A stretch of DNA of 64,000 nt. Origin: Cyanophora paradoxa (taxonomy: Eukaryota; Glaucocystophyceae; Cyanophorales; Cyanophoraceae). The notes under the pieces are model-generated. The model was not told the DNA's origin. It ran no database searches and was given only the letters and a program-made list of their open reading frames with translations. The translations under genes were made by a program, and so were the position numbers. This document shows, piece by piece, positions 1-12,110 of this stretch; position 1 is the stretch's first letter; every line of letters starts with the position of its first letter. The stretch is taken from contig QPMI01000515.1 of the NCBI GenBank assembly GCA_004431415.1, positions 1 to 64,000 on the forward strand, given 5' to 3'.

Positions 1-829
1 GCCGGTGCGAAGCCGCCCCGCGTCGCCGCGCCCCACCTCGCGCTCGAATCAACCTTGCCCAGGAGTATGCCGCCCCCGCCCCGCCAACCCGCACCGCCAA
101 GCCCCGGCCGCCGCTCCGAGCGCCAGGTCCGTCTCCATTGATCCCTCCCCCGGCATCTCCCTACCCCTCCAACGCTGGCCGCAGCGGCGCCGGCAGTTCA
201 AAAAGAGGCCCGCGCGGCGACGAGGGGGAGAAGCCGCCCCGAAAGCGATCCCCGCGGAAGGTACAAGGGCGAGCGCGGAGGCGGCGGAGATCGAACGCGA
301 CGCCCCGTCCACGCGTCCGCCCCGCGCCCGACCCGCGCTCGTTCGACTTTCCGATCCCGCCCGCATCGCGCAGGCCGGCGGCGAGCGCGGCGTCGGGCCG
401 GCGTCTGCGGCCAGCCAAGGCTCGCCGGCGGCATCGCCCCGTGGCGCGCCTGCCGGCAGCGACTCCCAGTGCGTCGCCCGCGTGCACGCCCCGCCCCCCG
501 TTCCGCCCCGGCCCGCCCCGCCCCGCCCGCCCCGCCTCCGCCCCGCCCCGCCCCGGCCCGGCCCACCCCAGGCCCCGCCCTGCCCCTCCCCGCCCCGCCC
601 GCCCCTCACGAGCCGGCGCGCACGCACAGGGCCCAAGACGCGGCTGCCGACCCCCAGCCCAAAGAGGGTGCGCCCTTTCCCCACCACCCCCGCCCCGCCA
701 CAGTTTACAACAGGACCGACGCAGATGCCGGCGATCGCGGGGGCGCCCCGGGTCCGTCCGGCACCATGGTGCACTCGCTTGGCGTGCATTTTTGGCGTAG
801 ACGACAGCCGCGTGCTTACGCCAGCACCG

Positions 830-1023
830 CGCAGGTCCTCGTGGACCAAGAAGAGAAAAATATGCTCGAGCGGTTCAGGAAAGAGAAGGAGGACAAGCTG
901 CGCGCGGAGGCCCGCGCCGGGAAGCCAAAGGACCCGACCGGCTCGGCCCAGCAAGCCTCGGGCGTCAATGCAGCCGCGCCGTCCGAGCTAGAGTCGGTGG
1001 AGAACGCCCCCGACGACGCGTAG
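830..1023 (+). CDS. 3'-terminal exon of an unidentified host gene
   Basis: The frame is open to the TAG at 1021-1023 and encodes a lysine/glutamate-rich tail (for example EEKNMLERFRKEKEDKL) followed by an Ala/Ser/Pro/Glu-rich end. A good splice acceptor (ccgcgcag) precedes position 830, and residues after it are charged, unlike the Pro/Arg-rich translations that arise by chance in the GC-rich DNA upstream. The segment could form a short coiled coil. Upstream exons could not be resolved because 1-770 is extremely GC-rich and every frame stays open. Function unknown. The strand choice rests on composition only, so this is a weak call. Confidence 0.35.
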
Positions 1024-2400
1024 GCGGCGCCCGCGCTTGCACGCCCTCTAGGCTTCGATTTTAGGATCCTGAGAATTCAGCCCCGTGCCGCCCGCTCGGA
1101 AACCCCGTCGAAAGCCGCCCGCCCGCTTGCCGCGGCGCGATCCATTGCATGATCACACCACCGCTCGCTAGATGGAGGGGATGGATGGACTGCCCGGGCC
1201 GTCCTCTAGATCCCCACGGCGCCTGTCTCGCCCGGGGCGCGCGCCGCGACGGCCGCCTTCATACCGATCGTCGCCCCGAGGGCGGGCTGCGCGGAGCGTG
1301 GGTCGTTGCGGGGCAGGCGGGGCGGAGAGACTCGCGCGGACCTTGATCGCGGCGGGCACGGATGAACGGCCGCGCCGGGAGGGCCGCGACGCGGGCGGGC
1401 TGCGTCTTCCCGGGCCTCTACGCATCCGGAATAGGCTCTAGCTCGCGTGCGCGCCGCGCAAGCCTGCCGGAGACGAGTTGGTGGGGCGGGCGTGTGAGGA
1501 ACGGGCGGGGCCCCGCGCACCGTCTGCAAAGGCGCGGCCGGGGTGGACCGGCGGTCGACGAGGGGATGCGCAGGGGGTTCTAGGATGCCCTGGAGCGCAA
1601 CGGGATCGTCAGGGCGACCGCCGCGGGCTCGCGCAGCCGAGGGAGACGCGAACCAAAGGTGGACCCGCGGGCCGCCGCGCGTCCTCCGCACTCCTGATCG
1701 TCCGAGGAAAGAATCTTTCTCGCTCCGAAGAGGCGCGGGGCCGAGGGAGGGGCTAGCTACAGCGCCGCACCGCACCGCGAGCGGCCGCTCGCCGCGCCGC
1801 GTCGGGGCGAGCGGCCGGGGCGATCAGCACCCGTGGAGGCACGAAAGAAGCCGCAGGAAGCGTGCAGGGACGGCCGGGCGGGCGACGGGCGCGATGCGAG
1901 GAGGCGCGGGGCCGGGCTCGCCGGATTCGTCGGCTTCGTCGCCAGCTAGAGGATTGAGAGGCTCCATGTCCTCGGAGCGCGGTCGGCGAGGTCGGGAGCG
2001 GCTCGCCTGCGATCCGCCGGCTCGGATTGCGGCCCGAGGCGATGGGAGGGACTCTACGCACCCTCAAACTCCCTCTGACAATGCCTGAACGCTGCTAGCC
2101 GGCGAGCGTGCGACCTTGAAAGGCCTCGTTTGCCGACGTTTGGCGCACCGGGGGTACCACGTATTCCATTTCTCACCGGCAGGACCCGCCGCGGCGGCGC
2201 GCCTACCGATTCGGCCGTCGGCATGCTCTCGCACGCGATCCACCGCACGCTTCGCCGCTAGCTAGCCGCCTGCGATCGCAGGTTTGCGCCCGCCACACCA
2301 TCCCGTTCGATCGCTGCCGCAATCGACCGTGCGATCCACGGTCGCTTGGATCGGTGCGGACCTGCTCGGGGACACGGATTCCCCGCCGCCTCGCGCTTGT
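1024..2400. other. GC-rich interval without a supportable gene
   Basis: All six frames contain long open stretches, as expected from the base composition. None shows a recognisable domain, hydrophobic pattern or consistent exon chain. I see no RNA gene here. Confidence 0.5.
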
Positions 2401-2989
2401 ATTGCCCCACGTGCACGCAGCCTCGCGGCGGTTCACGACGAGCCGACGGGGCGGAGCGCCAGGCGTACGATTGGACATCGTCTAGACGGCGGACGCGGCA
2501 CGGTGCGAGGCGCCGCCTCGTGGGCGCTCGCTCGACGCCTTCCTGACTCGCGGCCGCGCTCGCACCGGCCCGGCCGGCGCGTGCGCAGATCGCCCGCCGT
2601 CGCGCCGGACAGCAAAGGCCGCCCGCGCGCCGCCGAACCGCCCCGCCGCTCCCTCGTCCCAGGCGCTGCAAGGAGCCCTCGCCCGGCCCGCCCCGCCCGC
2701 GCCCCTCTGCCCGCTGGAAGGTGCGAACGCTTACTCTTTCGCATTCGACGCGACCTGAAGGGGCCGGTTTCCTGCACGCGCAGGTCTGCCGCCGCGGCCC
2801 GCTTCCGCGCTTCGCGCGGGCCGGCGGGGGAGGACGACAAACGACGGGCGGATCGCACGGGCGGGGGCGCGTCGATGGGCACCGGCGGCGGGGCGCGGGG
2901 TGGGCGGGCGCGGGCGTCCGTCGGCCTCCATCTGCCCACCAGCGCCGTCGTCGTCGGCGCGGCGCGGACCGGTTCGAGCTCTTCTATGC

Positions 2990-5900
2990 GTCCCGCGCCG
3001 TCCTCCTCACGCCCTCGCCTCAGGTTCTTGGCGGGCGGCGCGGCGGCGGCCGGTGGCGCTCCCGCGCCCTCCCGGCGGGTGCCGCCGGCGGGGCTCGCGG
3101 GCGGCCGCCCGAGCCGCTGCATGACCTCCTCGGCAGACGTCGTCACGTCGATCGCCCCGTTCGTCGCGCGGTACTCGACGGGCACCGCCGCGCGCGGGTA
3201 GGTGTAATCGTCCGGCCCGCCCTCGTTCGAGGCGTCCAGAGCGTGCCGAACCTGCGCAGAACGACGAGGCGGTTCTCCTGCTGGCCGAGGCGAGCCCCAC
3301 CGTCGCCGTGAGCCTCGCAAGACCGTCGTGGGTAAGAGGTCGCCCCGCGAGTCACCATCGCCGCCACGACGCTCCGCGCAGGCATGGGGTCGGCGTGATC
3401 AGGCGTATGTGCCAGGGGGCCGGCGGAGGCGCCATCTCCTCCCGCTCGCGCGGGCGCCGGCGGCCGGCGGCCGCGCGGGGGCGACCCCGCTTCGGAGCCT
3501 CGTCCAACCCTCGCCCTCGTCTTCCGCCGGCGGGTCCGGACCGCCACGTCCGCCCGCGCGGCCGCGCTCGCGGCGCGGGGCCTTGGCGTCGGATCCTCCT
3601 CCTCCTCTCCTCCTCATCCTCCTCGTCGTCGTGTCGCTCCGACCGCGCGCCTTGGGCGTGCGCGGCGAGCAACGATGGCGGGAGATGCCTCTGGGGTCCC
3701 GAAGATGCGTCGGCACTCGGGACACCAGCGCCCCTCGGCGCGGCGAGCTCGCGCTCGACGCGCAGGCCCTCCTTCAGCTCTCCGAGCTCCCGCCGTCCTC
3801 GCTCTCCGAGCTCCCGCCTCCTCCCGTCGTCCGAGGCGGCGGCGGCGGCGGCGCCGGCGGCGGCGCCGGGCTCGCCTTCCCCTCCTCCCCGTCCCGTCGA
3901 CGAAGACGCCCCTCCGGCCTCGAGCGCGGCAACCGTCGGCTTCTCGAGTTCGCGGCGGCGCGCTCGAGCCAGGCCAGCGCCACGCACGCCTCTTGCCGGT
4001 GAGCGCGCGGGGCGGGGTGCGGGCGGGGGCGGCGCACCTCGCGCTGCGTCTTATTGCATCGTAGTGCATCGTCGCCGTCCGCGGGTGTGCTGGGGAGGCG
4101 CGCCGTCCCTCGATGATGCTGGTGCAGACGTCGCCCTCGATCCGCCCCTGGGCCGCTGATCGCGCACCAGGTCGTCACGACGGCGCGCATCGTCCGCGGC
4201 GGCACGGCGACGCCCGTCCAGCGGCTCATGGCCTGCGCCGGGTGAGCCCGCCCCGCGCCGGCGGCGCGCTCGCCTCACCTGTTTCGCGAACAGGGTCCAG
4301 GACCCGCGGCGAAACGCATCGCCGCGGAGGTGAAGAGATGTACCCCTGGTCCTTGGCGCCTCGCTCAACAGGTGACGCCGGAAGCTCTCACGTACTCTGT
4401 TAGCGGCTCCTGACGCGCCGCGGCAGCGGTCGACGGAGCGCGCGCGGGGCGGGCGGGCGCGCACCTGGAGCTGCTGGGCGACGGGACGATCACGGCGCCG
4501 TGCCGCTTCTGCGGATGGGGCGTCGGCGGCGCGCGTCCCGGCGCGGCGCGGCGGGAGGCCCCGCACCGCCGTCTTGTGGGTGAGCGCGCCTCCTCGGAGC
4601 CGTCCTGGATCCGCATGCTCAGGATCGACATGTTCCACCGACCGTTGTCTTGCGCAGCGTCTCGCCGATCTTCAGGTGCTGGAGGAGGCCGGCGCGCCGG
4701 GCTGATCGAAAGGAACCAAGCAAGAGAGATTCCCTCAGGTACTTCGCCTTTTGCCGCGGCCGCTCCTCGGAGCGAAACGCGGCGTAGGCCTCGACGCGCC
4801 CGCGAACGACGTCCTCGAAGCGGACCCACGTTTTCTCGTTCTCCACTTCCGTTCCGCCTTGGACTCGGCGACGAGCTGGTTCTGAGGGTGCGCGCGGCGC
4901 GTCGGCGCGCCCCGGGGGCGGCGGCGCGGGCGGGAGGGAAGCTCACCCGCAGGTTGCGCAGGGCCTGACCGTGCGGGCCCTCGCTCCCCGCCGGCGCGCC
5001 GCCCGTCCCGCGACAAAGGCGGCGAGGTTGATGAGGGTGGAGGCGTAGCTCACGAGCGTCCCGGGCAGCGTGCCCGCTCCTCGCGCAGGAACCTGCCGCG
5101 GCGTTTGGTAAACGCCCCCCGCACCCCCCCTCCACCGCGCCCGCCGCCCCGCCTCACTTGAAGAAACGAAGCACGATTTCGACCGCGTCGACCCGGCTCA
5201 TCAGATCGAGGGTGAGCTCGCCTCCAGCCCTCGCGCATGCGGACGTAGCCAGCAGCCGCTGAATGATGCCAGGTCGTTCGCCAGGCTCGAGTTTTCGACG
5301 GCGTTGCCCTTGCGCGAGGCGTTCAACGGTGCCTGTCTCCACTCCCGATAGGCCGCGAGCTGCAGTTTCAGGGCCCGACTAAACGCGCCCTCGTGCAGGG
5401 CGTACGGCTGCCGCGCCTCGCCGGCCGGGGGCGAGCCGTCGGGCGACGGCGAGCGCGACGGGCGCCGGCGGCGAGCCGACGGCGGGCGAGGCGGCGCGGT
5501 CGATGGGCGTGAGCGGGCGCGCGTCGCCGTCGCTGCCGCCCTCGTCGCCCTCGGCCTCGCTCTCGGACGACGACGAGCTCGCGGACGAGGACGAGGGGTC
5601 CCCCGGCGCCGCCGGGCCCGCGGCCTCGATGGCGCCCGCCCCCGGCGGCGCGCGGCTCGATGCGGGGAGCGCGACGGCCCAGCTGTCGACGTCCTCGTCG
5701 ATCTCGAACAGGCGGAGATCGCTGGTGTCGACGATGGCGCTCTCCAGCAAGGACCGGTACGCCTCTCGCCTGCGGGGGGCGGGGTTCGGCGTGGTGGGGG
5801 CGGGGCGGGGGCGGGAGGGCCGAATAGAGGCACCTCCGTGCGATGAAGCGCGTGTTTTTAGCGCGAGCTCGCTCGTAAACGCCTCACCAGACTTTAGGAA

Positions 5901-7527
5901 TCCGATGGAGCCGTCGTTCAGGTACTCTTCCCACGAGTACTGCGTCGCCGCCTCCAGCGCGAGGCTCTCGGCGAACCACAGCGCCCATATCCCTGGTGCG
6001 CGCGGTTCGCGGCGCGTGCGCGCGCGCGGGCGAGGGCGCCGGCCTTACCGCAGGAGTGACCGTCGTTTGCAGGCGATCGGGAAGCTCCGTGACCCACGTA
6101 AACGACGGCAAGGCCTTGCTCGCCGCCCGCCTCAACCTCGGATCCGGCGGCGCGCCGAGCGAGTCAAGTACCTGCACCGCCTGCGGGGACGCGGTGCGCG
6201 CGGTCGTGGGAGGGGCGGGGGATGGGCGGCGCGTATACCGGCTCGCGCCGTCGAGGGCGAGCGTGACCAGTGGCCGCGCGTCGTCCACGTCCTCTGCGCG
6301 CCGCCCTGCCCCCCGCCGGTGCAGCCAAAGCACAGAACGAGCCCGCCGTTTGCCGCGTGCCATAGCGCCCGCTTTCGGCGCCTCTCGTCGCTCATCTTGG
6401 CGTATCGCCGCAGGATCGAGACGATGGTGTCGAGGCTGGCGGGTACAGGGCCTTGGCGCTCGCGTTGGGCTTCATGCGGTGCAGCAGGAGGGTCATCACG
6501 TTTGCGAGCATCGTATCCTACGCGCGCCCGGGGTGAGTGCGGCGCCGGAGGGGGGGGGGGGGGGGGGCGGGAGGGGGTACCGTTAGCCACTCCCTCTTGG
6601 AGAAGATCGCCAGGCGCCGCGCCGGGCGGGGCTCGGGCACCATCAAATCGATCTCCGCAGGATCGTGGCCTCGGATGGCGAGCGAGGCCCTCTTGAACGC
6701 GAGGCCGAACGCGGGATCCCGGCCCGGAAGCTTGGCCAGGAGCTGCTCCGCCCCCTCGAGGCTCAGGAAGGACCACTTGCGAGCCGACCCCAGGTTCTCC
6801 TGCCCCGCCTCGCCGGAGAGCGCGAGGAAGCTGACCAGCGTTCTCGCCAGGGTGGCAAAGTGGGGGCGCCCGAGCGTCTTCGTCGTCGCGAGCCAGCGGT
6901 GCGGGCTGTTCTCTCCGAGGCTCGGGTGGCTCCTCGCGATCTCACGCCGCACGCTGGCCGTGTCCTTTGGGCCGCGTAGATGCACTGGCGATGCTGGCGA
7001 GCGGGATGTACCAGGGCGAGACCTCCGGAACTTCGAGCCGGCGGACCTTCAGAGCGAAGAACCTCGCCCGTCTACGTGAGCACCTTGACGTCGCACCGCT
7101 CGAACGTCTCCTGCGTCCGCCGCTCGATCGCGAGGTGAGGTCCCGTAGCAGTGCCGCAGCCGCGGGCTGTCCGACCCCTCCCAGCAGATCGACGCCAGCT
7201 CCTCGACGTGCTGGAGGGAGAGGACGCGCGGCGGGCTCTCGGTCGGGTGCAGCTGGCCCCGCGGCACGATCGCGAGCATCTCCCAGAGGAGGATGAGGCT
7301 CTCCGTCTGCGGGCCGGCGATCGGCCTCGACGCGAGGCCGTGCGGTCCGGTGAGCTGCCTCGCCGCCTCTTCCGCCGCCTCGGCGGGTCCGTTGCCGAAT
7401 ATGCGCTGAACCTGGGGCAGGGCGGCCGCGGGCCCGGCGTCGGTGCGGAACACGTGGAGGCGCTCGGGCCCGGCGTAGGCGTCGAACGAGACACCTCCCA
7501 CGAGTCGCGCGCAAACGCGAGCGACAT
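2990..7527 (-). CDS. Putative tyrosine-recombinase-like protein, multi-exon
   Basis: Coding exons alternate with short GC-rich introns on the minus strand. The ATG at 7527 begins MSLAFARDSWE. Clear exon blocks lie near 7490-7160, 6950-6590, 6000-5890, 5760-5380, 5330-5160, 5050-4980, 4890-4620, 4370-4280, 4230-4050 and 3240-3090. In order these give a helical region (SYASTLINLAAFVAGR; TWVRFEDVVRGRVEAY), then RAGLLQHLKIGETL, HKTAVRG, RRGSWTLFAKQ, PPRTMRAVVTTW and finally HPRTATMHYDAIRR. That succession resembles the core-binding helices and the R, K, xxxR and terminal Tyr boxes of tyrosine recombinases (Crypton-like or other YR mobile elements). Several exon joints need frame changes too short for an intron, so sequence errors or decay are possible. 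Identification comes from motif order, not alignment. It is divergent from the dioxygenase gene at 7993. Confidence 0.42.
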
Positions 7528-7975
7528 GGCGCCGCTGCGCCCGCGGCCTGCGCGCGCCTCGATAGCAAGGGCCTGCGCGCTCCGATTATGCGTTGAAAGA
7601 GGACGCGGGAGCTTGCGGGTTAGGGCGGGTGCGCGTGGGCGGGGGAACGAGCGACTGTAAAAAAAAAATGGGACGGCGTAAACGGGGGGGGTACGTTTGG
7701 TCCCCGTAAACGCCGATCCGGCCACTCGGATTCCCGTAAACCGTGTCGAGACGATAGCTTACACGCAGCTGCGGTAGTTTGCTTGGCCAGCAATCCGCAC
7801 ACAAGCTCGGTTCTCGGGTACCTCTATCGGCGGGCGTGGTCGCGCCCGCTTCGGGAACTTGCACTTTCCGATCGATTCCGACACCGCCGGGCGTGTCCAA
7901 AGTCTCCGGTAAGCATTTCGACCCTTTCGGACGTCGTCTGCGGCTAACGGTCGCCGCGGCGGCCGCCCGTTGCAG
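7528..7975. promoter_or_regulatory. Shared interval between two divergent host genes
   Basis: This interval separates the minus-strand recombinase-like gene (start 7527) from the plus-strand dioxygenase (ATG at 7993). Around 7678-7740 the string GTAAAC, preceded by C/G-rich sequence, recurs three times (cgtaaacggg, ccgtaaacgcc, cccgtaaaccg), beside a run of A at 7660. A spliced 5' exon of the dioxygenase may end at 7908 (donor ccg/gtaagc, acceptor at 7975). Promoter function is inferred from the head-to-head layout only. Confidence 0.3.
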
Positions 7976-7992
7976 GCGTCGCCTCGGCGGGC

Positions 7993-10293
7993 ATGGCGGG
8001 AGGCTCGCTGAAGAGAGCGCGCGATCGAGAAGGTGATCGCAGCGACCTCGGCGATGTCAGCGGGCCCGCGGCCGCGCCCGAGGCGCCCGTTCCCATCTGG
8101 ATGGCGTCGGCGGCGTCCCGCGCGTCGAGAAAGGCGCGCGCCGCGCAGCGCGGACGCATGATGAACATCTCGCTCGCCGCGGGTGCGGGGGGAGGGTCGG
8201 CCCCGGCGGAGCGCGGCGGCGGCGGCGGCGGCCTCGTCTGGATGAACCGGAAGAGGGAGCTCCAGGCGTCCGGCCTGGCGCTCGGCGGCGCCGCCGCGTC
8301 AAAGACGCCCGCGCCCGGCGGGCCCGTGTACTCGAAGAGTCTGCTCCCCGCACTTTCCCCTCCGCCCCTCCCAACGGGGATCCCCCGCAGGCCCCTACAA
8401 ACGCGCCGAGCTGGTCGCGACGAGACGATACGGCTATCGATCCTTCGGCCCCGTCCGGTGGCGGGACCAGGTCCTGTACGTGCGTCCCCGGGGTCGCGGG
8501 GGGCTCCCGCCGCGCGCCCCGACGGCCGCCCCCCGCAGCTCCCTTTCGGCGTCGTCCCCGAGGGCATGACGGGGCCGCCGGAACGGATGGAGGAGCACTT
8601 TGGCTCGGAGCTGGGGCTGAGCCCACCGCCCGTCGACCTGCTCGCCCTGCGCGCGATCGAGGGGGCCTTTCTCGGGCGTCCGCACGGCCCGCCGCACGCC
8701 TCGGCGCTGGCGTCGTGGGCCGTATCTCCCGAGCGGCGCGTCGCGCTGCCCTGCAATCTCCTCGGGGGCGGCGTCGACTCGCGCTTCATCCGGCAGCAGC
8801 GGGCCGAGGTACGGCGCCCCCTCCCCCCGCGCCCCGCCCGCGCCTCACGCGCCCGCAGGGCAAGTTTGCCGCCTACGTCGCGCCGCTCCCGCCGGGCTGC
8901 TCCAAGGAGGACGAGGCGCGGCACGACTACGTCTTGGACCGCGGGGCGCAGACGTGCATCTCCCTGGGCGGCGCCCTCGCCGCCGTCCACCTCCCCGGCC
9001 TCTTCCGCGAGGGCGCCGGGATCGAGCGGGTCGCCGCCGCCGTCGCCTGCGCCTCCACGGCCTTTACGTTTTCCATCCGCCGCAGCATCATGTACAACGA
9101 AGCCCGGGTGCGGCCCGGCCCGCCCCGCCCCGCCCCCCGCGCGCGCCCCGGGCTCTGACGGGGCCCGCCGCGCAGGACCAGAAGCTGCTGGACGAGGCGC
9201 GCGAGGCGGCCGAGGCGGCGCTGCGGACGGGGCGGCTCGACGTGATGCGGGAGATTCTCGCCAAGCGGCCGAAGAGGAGGCCTCGGGCCGCCGCGACCGC
9301 GCGGCCGCGCCGGGGCAAGAAGAAGAAGAAGAAGGAGCACGAGCGCGGCCCGAGGATCGTCACCGGCGTCCAGCGGGGCCAGGGCGCGACCGTCCCGATC
9401 CCGGTCCGCGGCCCCCGCCCCCACCCCCCCGCCCGAACGCGCGCGGGACGCGGGGCGAGCCGACCCGCCCTTTCCCAGATCTCCCTGAACCCGCAGTACG
9501 GCGCGGACACGAACGCGAACCGGCGGCTGCACCTCCTCAACGGCCACCTCGTCGGCGTGCTCGAGTACCTGTTCCCGGCCCTCTGCGCCATCGACGTCAA
9601 GGCCGGTTGCGACATGGCGGAGATCGCCCTGAAGGTCCTCGAACGGCACCCGTACAGCTACGGTCCGCGAGCGCGTGTGCGCCGGCCCCCGGGCCCGCTC
9701 GTGCCCGACGCGCGGGTCGCGGGCGCGCAGGAACCTGGACGATGCACTGGATGAACCCGCCGGAAACGTGAGCTGCCGTTTACCCCTCGCTCCCTTTCCC
9801 GCCCTCGTTGATGCCGACGGCCCTCTAGGATATCAAAGGGCCACCGGGACCGCAGCGACGCGCAGGAAGCCTACGCCGCCCTCGTCTACTTTCACCCCGA
9901 GGGCAAGCGGGACCGGCCCCTGCACCGGCTCCGCTTTCCGGCCCTCGGCATCTCGCTCGACCTAAGGCACGGCGACGTCGTCTTTATTCGAGTGCGCGCC
10001 CTCTATCCTATCCCCCCCCCCTCCATGCCTGCCGATCGACGGCGCCCCCGTCGACGCCGCGGCCGCCAGGGGCACATGCTGGAGCACGAGGTGGTGGCGA
10101 GCGAGGGCACGGATGCGAGGTTCGCGGGCGTCCCCTCCGCCGGCGCCGGCCCCGGCCCGATTCCGCGCCCCCCTCGCGCAGGTACTGCATCGTCTTCACG
10201 CTGGGAAAGAACCTGAAAGTAGACGCCGATTCCGGGTCGAGCAGCGACTCTTCTACGTCCTCAGATAGCGACTCTTCGAGCTCGGAAGACTAG
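7993..10293 (+). CDS. 2OG/Fe(II)-dependent dioxygenase, TET/JBP-like, 10 exons
   Basis: Exons 7993-8338, 8391-8479, 8539-8808, 8859-9107, 9176-9403, 9479-9662, 9731-9767, 9829-9991, 10070-10119 and 10182-10293 join through GT-AG introns with correct phase throughout, giving about 575 residues. The C-terminal third has the double-stranded beta-helix signature: an HxD-type motif in GHRDRSDA, then LRHGDVVFIRGHMLEHEV with the distal His, and an Arg in DARYCIVFTLG expected to bind 2-oxoglutarate. An earlier block, RRYGYRSFGPVRWRD, also recalls TET/JBP proteins, which oxidise 5-methyl-pyrimidines in DNA. A Lys-rich patch (KKKKKK) and a Ser/Asp tail (SSSDSSTSSDSDSSSSED) flank the core. An upstream exon ending at 7908 would fit in frame, so the true start may lie 5'. 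The enzyme class is fairly secure; the substrate is inferred. Confidence 0.55.
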
Positions 10294-10600
10294 CGATAAC
10301 GTAGGGCGAGCCGCCGTGATGGGAGGGGGGGCCGGGGGGCCGGGATCGAATCGTGATGGGAGCGGGCGGGCGGCCGGCGGCCGACGCGCGTGAGCTCGGG
10401 CGCGCGTTGAGGTTATGCGGCGCGCGCGGGGCGGTCCGGCGCCGCCGGGAATGGAGGGGGCCGGGGGGCGGGGGCCGGGGGCGGGGGCCGGGGCCGAACG
10501 TTTAGAAGAGGGTCCTGGCTAGGAACTAAAAATCAGGTGGGTGTGGTACGGGCCTGTGCGTGCATTTGCTGCATCTAGTTCCGTGCGAGCGGCCCCGGGA
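10294..10600. other. GC-rich host spacer before the viral junction
   Basis: Contains purine-rich G runs (ggggggccgggg-type, 10320-10500) and no supportable gene. Composition changes abruptly from GC-rich to AT-rich at about 10,600-10,640. Confidence 0.5.
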
Positions 10601-11699
10601 TATCCCATTTTAATTGCCCCTGGACTGGTATGGAGTATGTTTCATGATTTACTTTCAATAATCTTGAAAGGGACATGATTGTAATATAATGACCATTCCC
10701 TTCATCATCAAATATCAGCATGAGATTAACCTTATGCTTTCTGCCTGGGTTACTGGATTGATGCAGGGGATAAATAACCTCTCCATCGATTCCAAATATA
10801 TTAATGCTAATGCCTGCATTTTGAGCCTCGAATTTATCAATAATCTCAGCATCACAGGCAACAGGGAATGGGATGTTATCGAAATTCAGAGCCAGCGGAT
10901 TATAAGCGATTGCTGAGTATTTCCATTTGCGATATTGTGAAAGCTCATTCCTCTTATGGGAGTTTATCGCTTTTCTGTGAATATATGCCAAAATTGCATT
11001 TTCGAAGCAGGAATCATCTATATTTCGAATATTCACTGTGGCTCTCTTCCTAGCAATCCACTCTGGGGTTTGTAGAAAGCATCCACCAGTTGGAGCATAA
11101 CTCATAATAGCCACTCTGAGTATTTCGATTCTTTCCAAGCGATAGCTATCAACCACATTCATCTGCTCTTGACACATTTGGGCTGCTTTATTCAGCTCAG
11201 TTCGAATATTTCTCGACCTGGTTAATACAAAATAATCACTGTAAATGTATTTCGATATCCAAACCTGTGGATTGCTCACTTTTACGAACTTGCAGATAAA
11301 AGACAAGCGAACCTTGATTGCCCTGAATTGATCTAAACCCTGCTTTAATCGATTAGGAAGGGATGTAGCAATTCTGTCCAGGAATTCAATCACATCTACA
11401 ACAACTTCCCTTCTGGCTCTGTAAGTGAGCCAGCGATATAATTCATTCATGGCTGTTCCATCTTCTGCATCTGGTTCTATTTGCCTAAGCCTATCCAATT
11501 CATCCAAGGTTTCAATTTTATCATATAGGTTATTTGCTTTTCTGGTTAATCTGCTTAAAGTGGGTCTGCCCTTTGCAATTAAATCTATTTCCCGGTCATA
11601 TTCAGCCTCTGTAATTTCATGGGCTGCATAAAGTGTTCCCAGCAATCCCATGAGTTCCCATTTCTTCTCCCTTATGAGTTTGTTGGTAATTCGGGGCAT
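10575..11699 (-). pseudogene. Protein-primed DNA polymerase B, N-terminal part only
   Basis: Of 374 residues, about 1-350 are viral. Near the C-terminus are DDSCFENAILAYIHR, NFDNIPFPVACDAEIIDKFE, YPLHQSSNPGRKHKVNLMLI and GHYITIMSLSRLLK. This is the conserved region found just before the exonuclease/polymerase core in Polinton, virophage and PLV type-B polymerases. In complete genes a Cys/His cluster and the catalytic core follow. Here, right after SRLLK, the frame runs into GC-rich DNA and ends with DIPGPLARN and a stop. The gene is therefore cut by the left junction, and the polymerase active site is absent. The start lies in AT-rich DNA behind a TAGGAATA string. The neighbouring nuclease and helicase genes are co-oriented. 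Confidence 0.75.
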
Positions 11700-11759
11700 T
11701 ATTCCTAACTTGTTCCTATTCTAAGGGGATATTTTATTTTAGGATGTTCTAAACGCAAT

Positions 11760-12110
11760 TTAAAATGTTTTAATGGATCCACTGGCTTCCTCTGAATGGA
11801 ATCGCAAAAACCTATTAATCCTAAATCGGGATTTCGGTTTTTGTAAATTGACTATCCAAGGTTCAAAGAGATACATGTAATATGCTTCTCTGTTCATTAG
11901 GTCTTCATGCCCACCCTTCTTACTTGAATACAGGACTGAGAACTTCACATCAGAAGCCTTGCATAGGTCTGCTGTAGATGGCATTTGACCTGATTTGTGT
12001 TGTCTCCATCTTTTTTGAAGTGGCTGTGAGGTTCTTCCTATGTAGACTTTGTTCATTTCCTGACTCTCAATCATATAGATCGATCCAGAATCATGATCTG
12101 TTCCAGCCAT
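11760..12110 (-). CDS. GIY-YIG family endonuclease
   Basis: This 116-residue protein is about the size of a single nuclease domain. GSIYMIE (residues 9-15) and VYIGRT (22-27) form the GIY...YIG core. An Arg in QKRWRQH and the Glu of MNREAYYMY match the catalytic Arg and metal-binding Glu. Such nucleases cut DNA during homing, repair or recombination; stand-alone copies are common in PLVs and giant viruses. No DNA-binding module is attached, so specificity is unknown. The start follows a TAGTAAGAA motif like those before other genes of the element. Confidence 0.9.
   Translation of the reverse strand: MAGTDHDSGSIYMIESQEMNKVYIGRTSQPLQKRWRQHKSGQMPSTADLCKASDVKFSVLYSSKKGGHEDLMNREAYYMYLFEPWIVNLQKPKSRFRINRFLRFHSEEASGSIKTF

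Noticed and set aside
5-991. Long open frames on both strands at the window start
   Set aside because: The sequence is so GC-rich that stops are rare; translations are Pro/Arg/Ala strings without domain or splice logic. Only the K/E-rich 3' exon to 1,023 was kept.
2284-3201. 305-residue plus-strand frame
   Set aside because: It opposes minus-strand blocks with better composition (DASNEGGPDDYTYPRAAVPV); treated as a shadow.
2990-7527. The recombinase-like gene as the integrase of the virus
   Set aside because: It is GC-rich, appears intron-bearing, and is separated from the viral DNA by the dioxygenase gene and the junction; it does not belong to the PLV.
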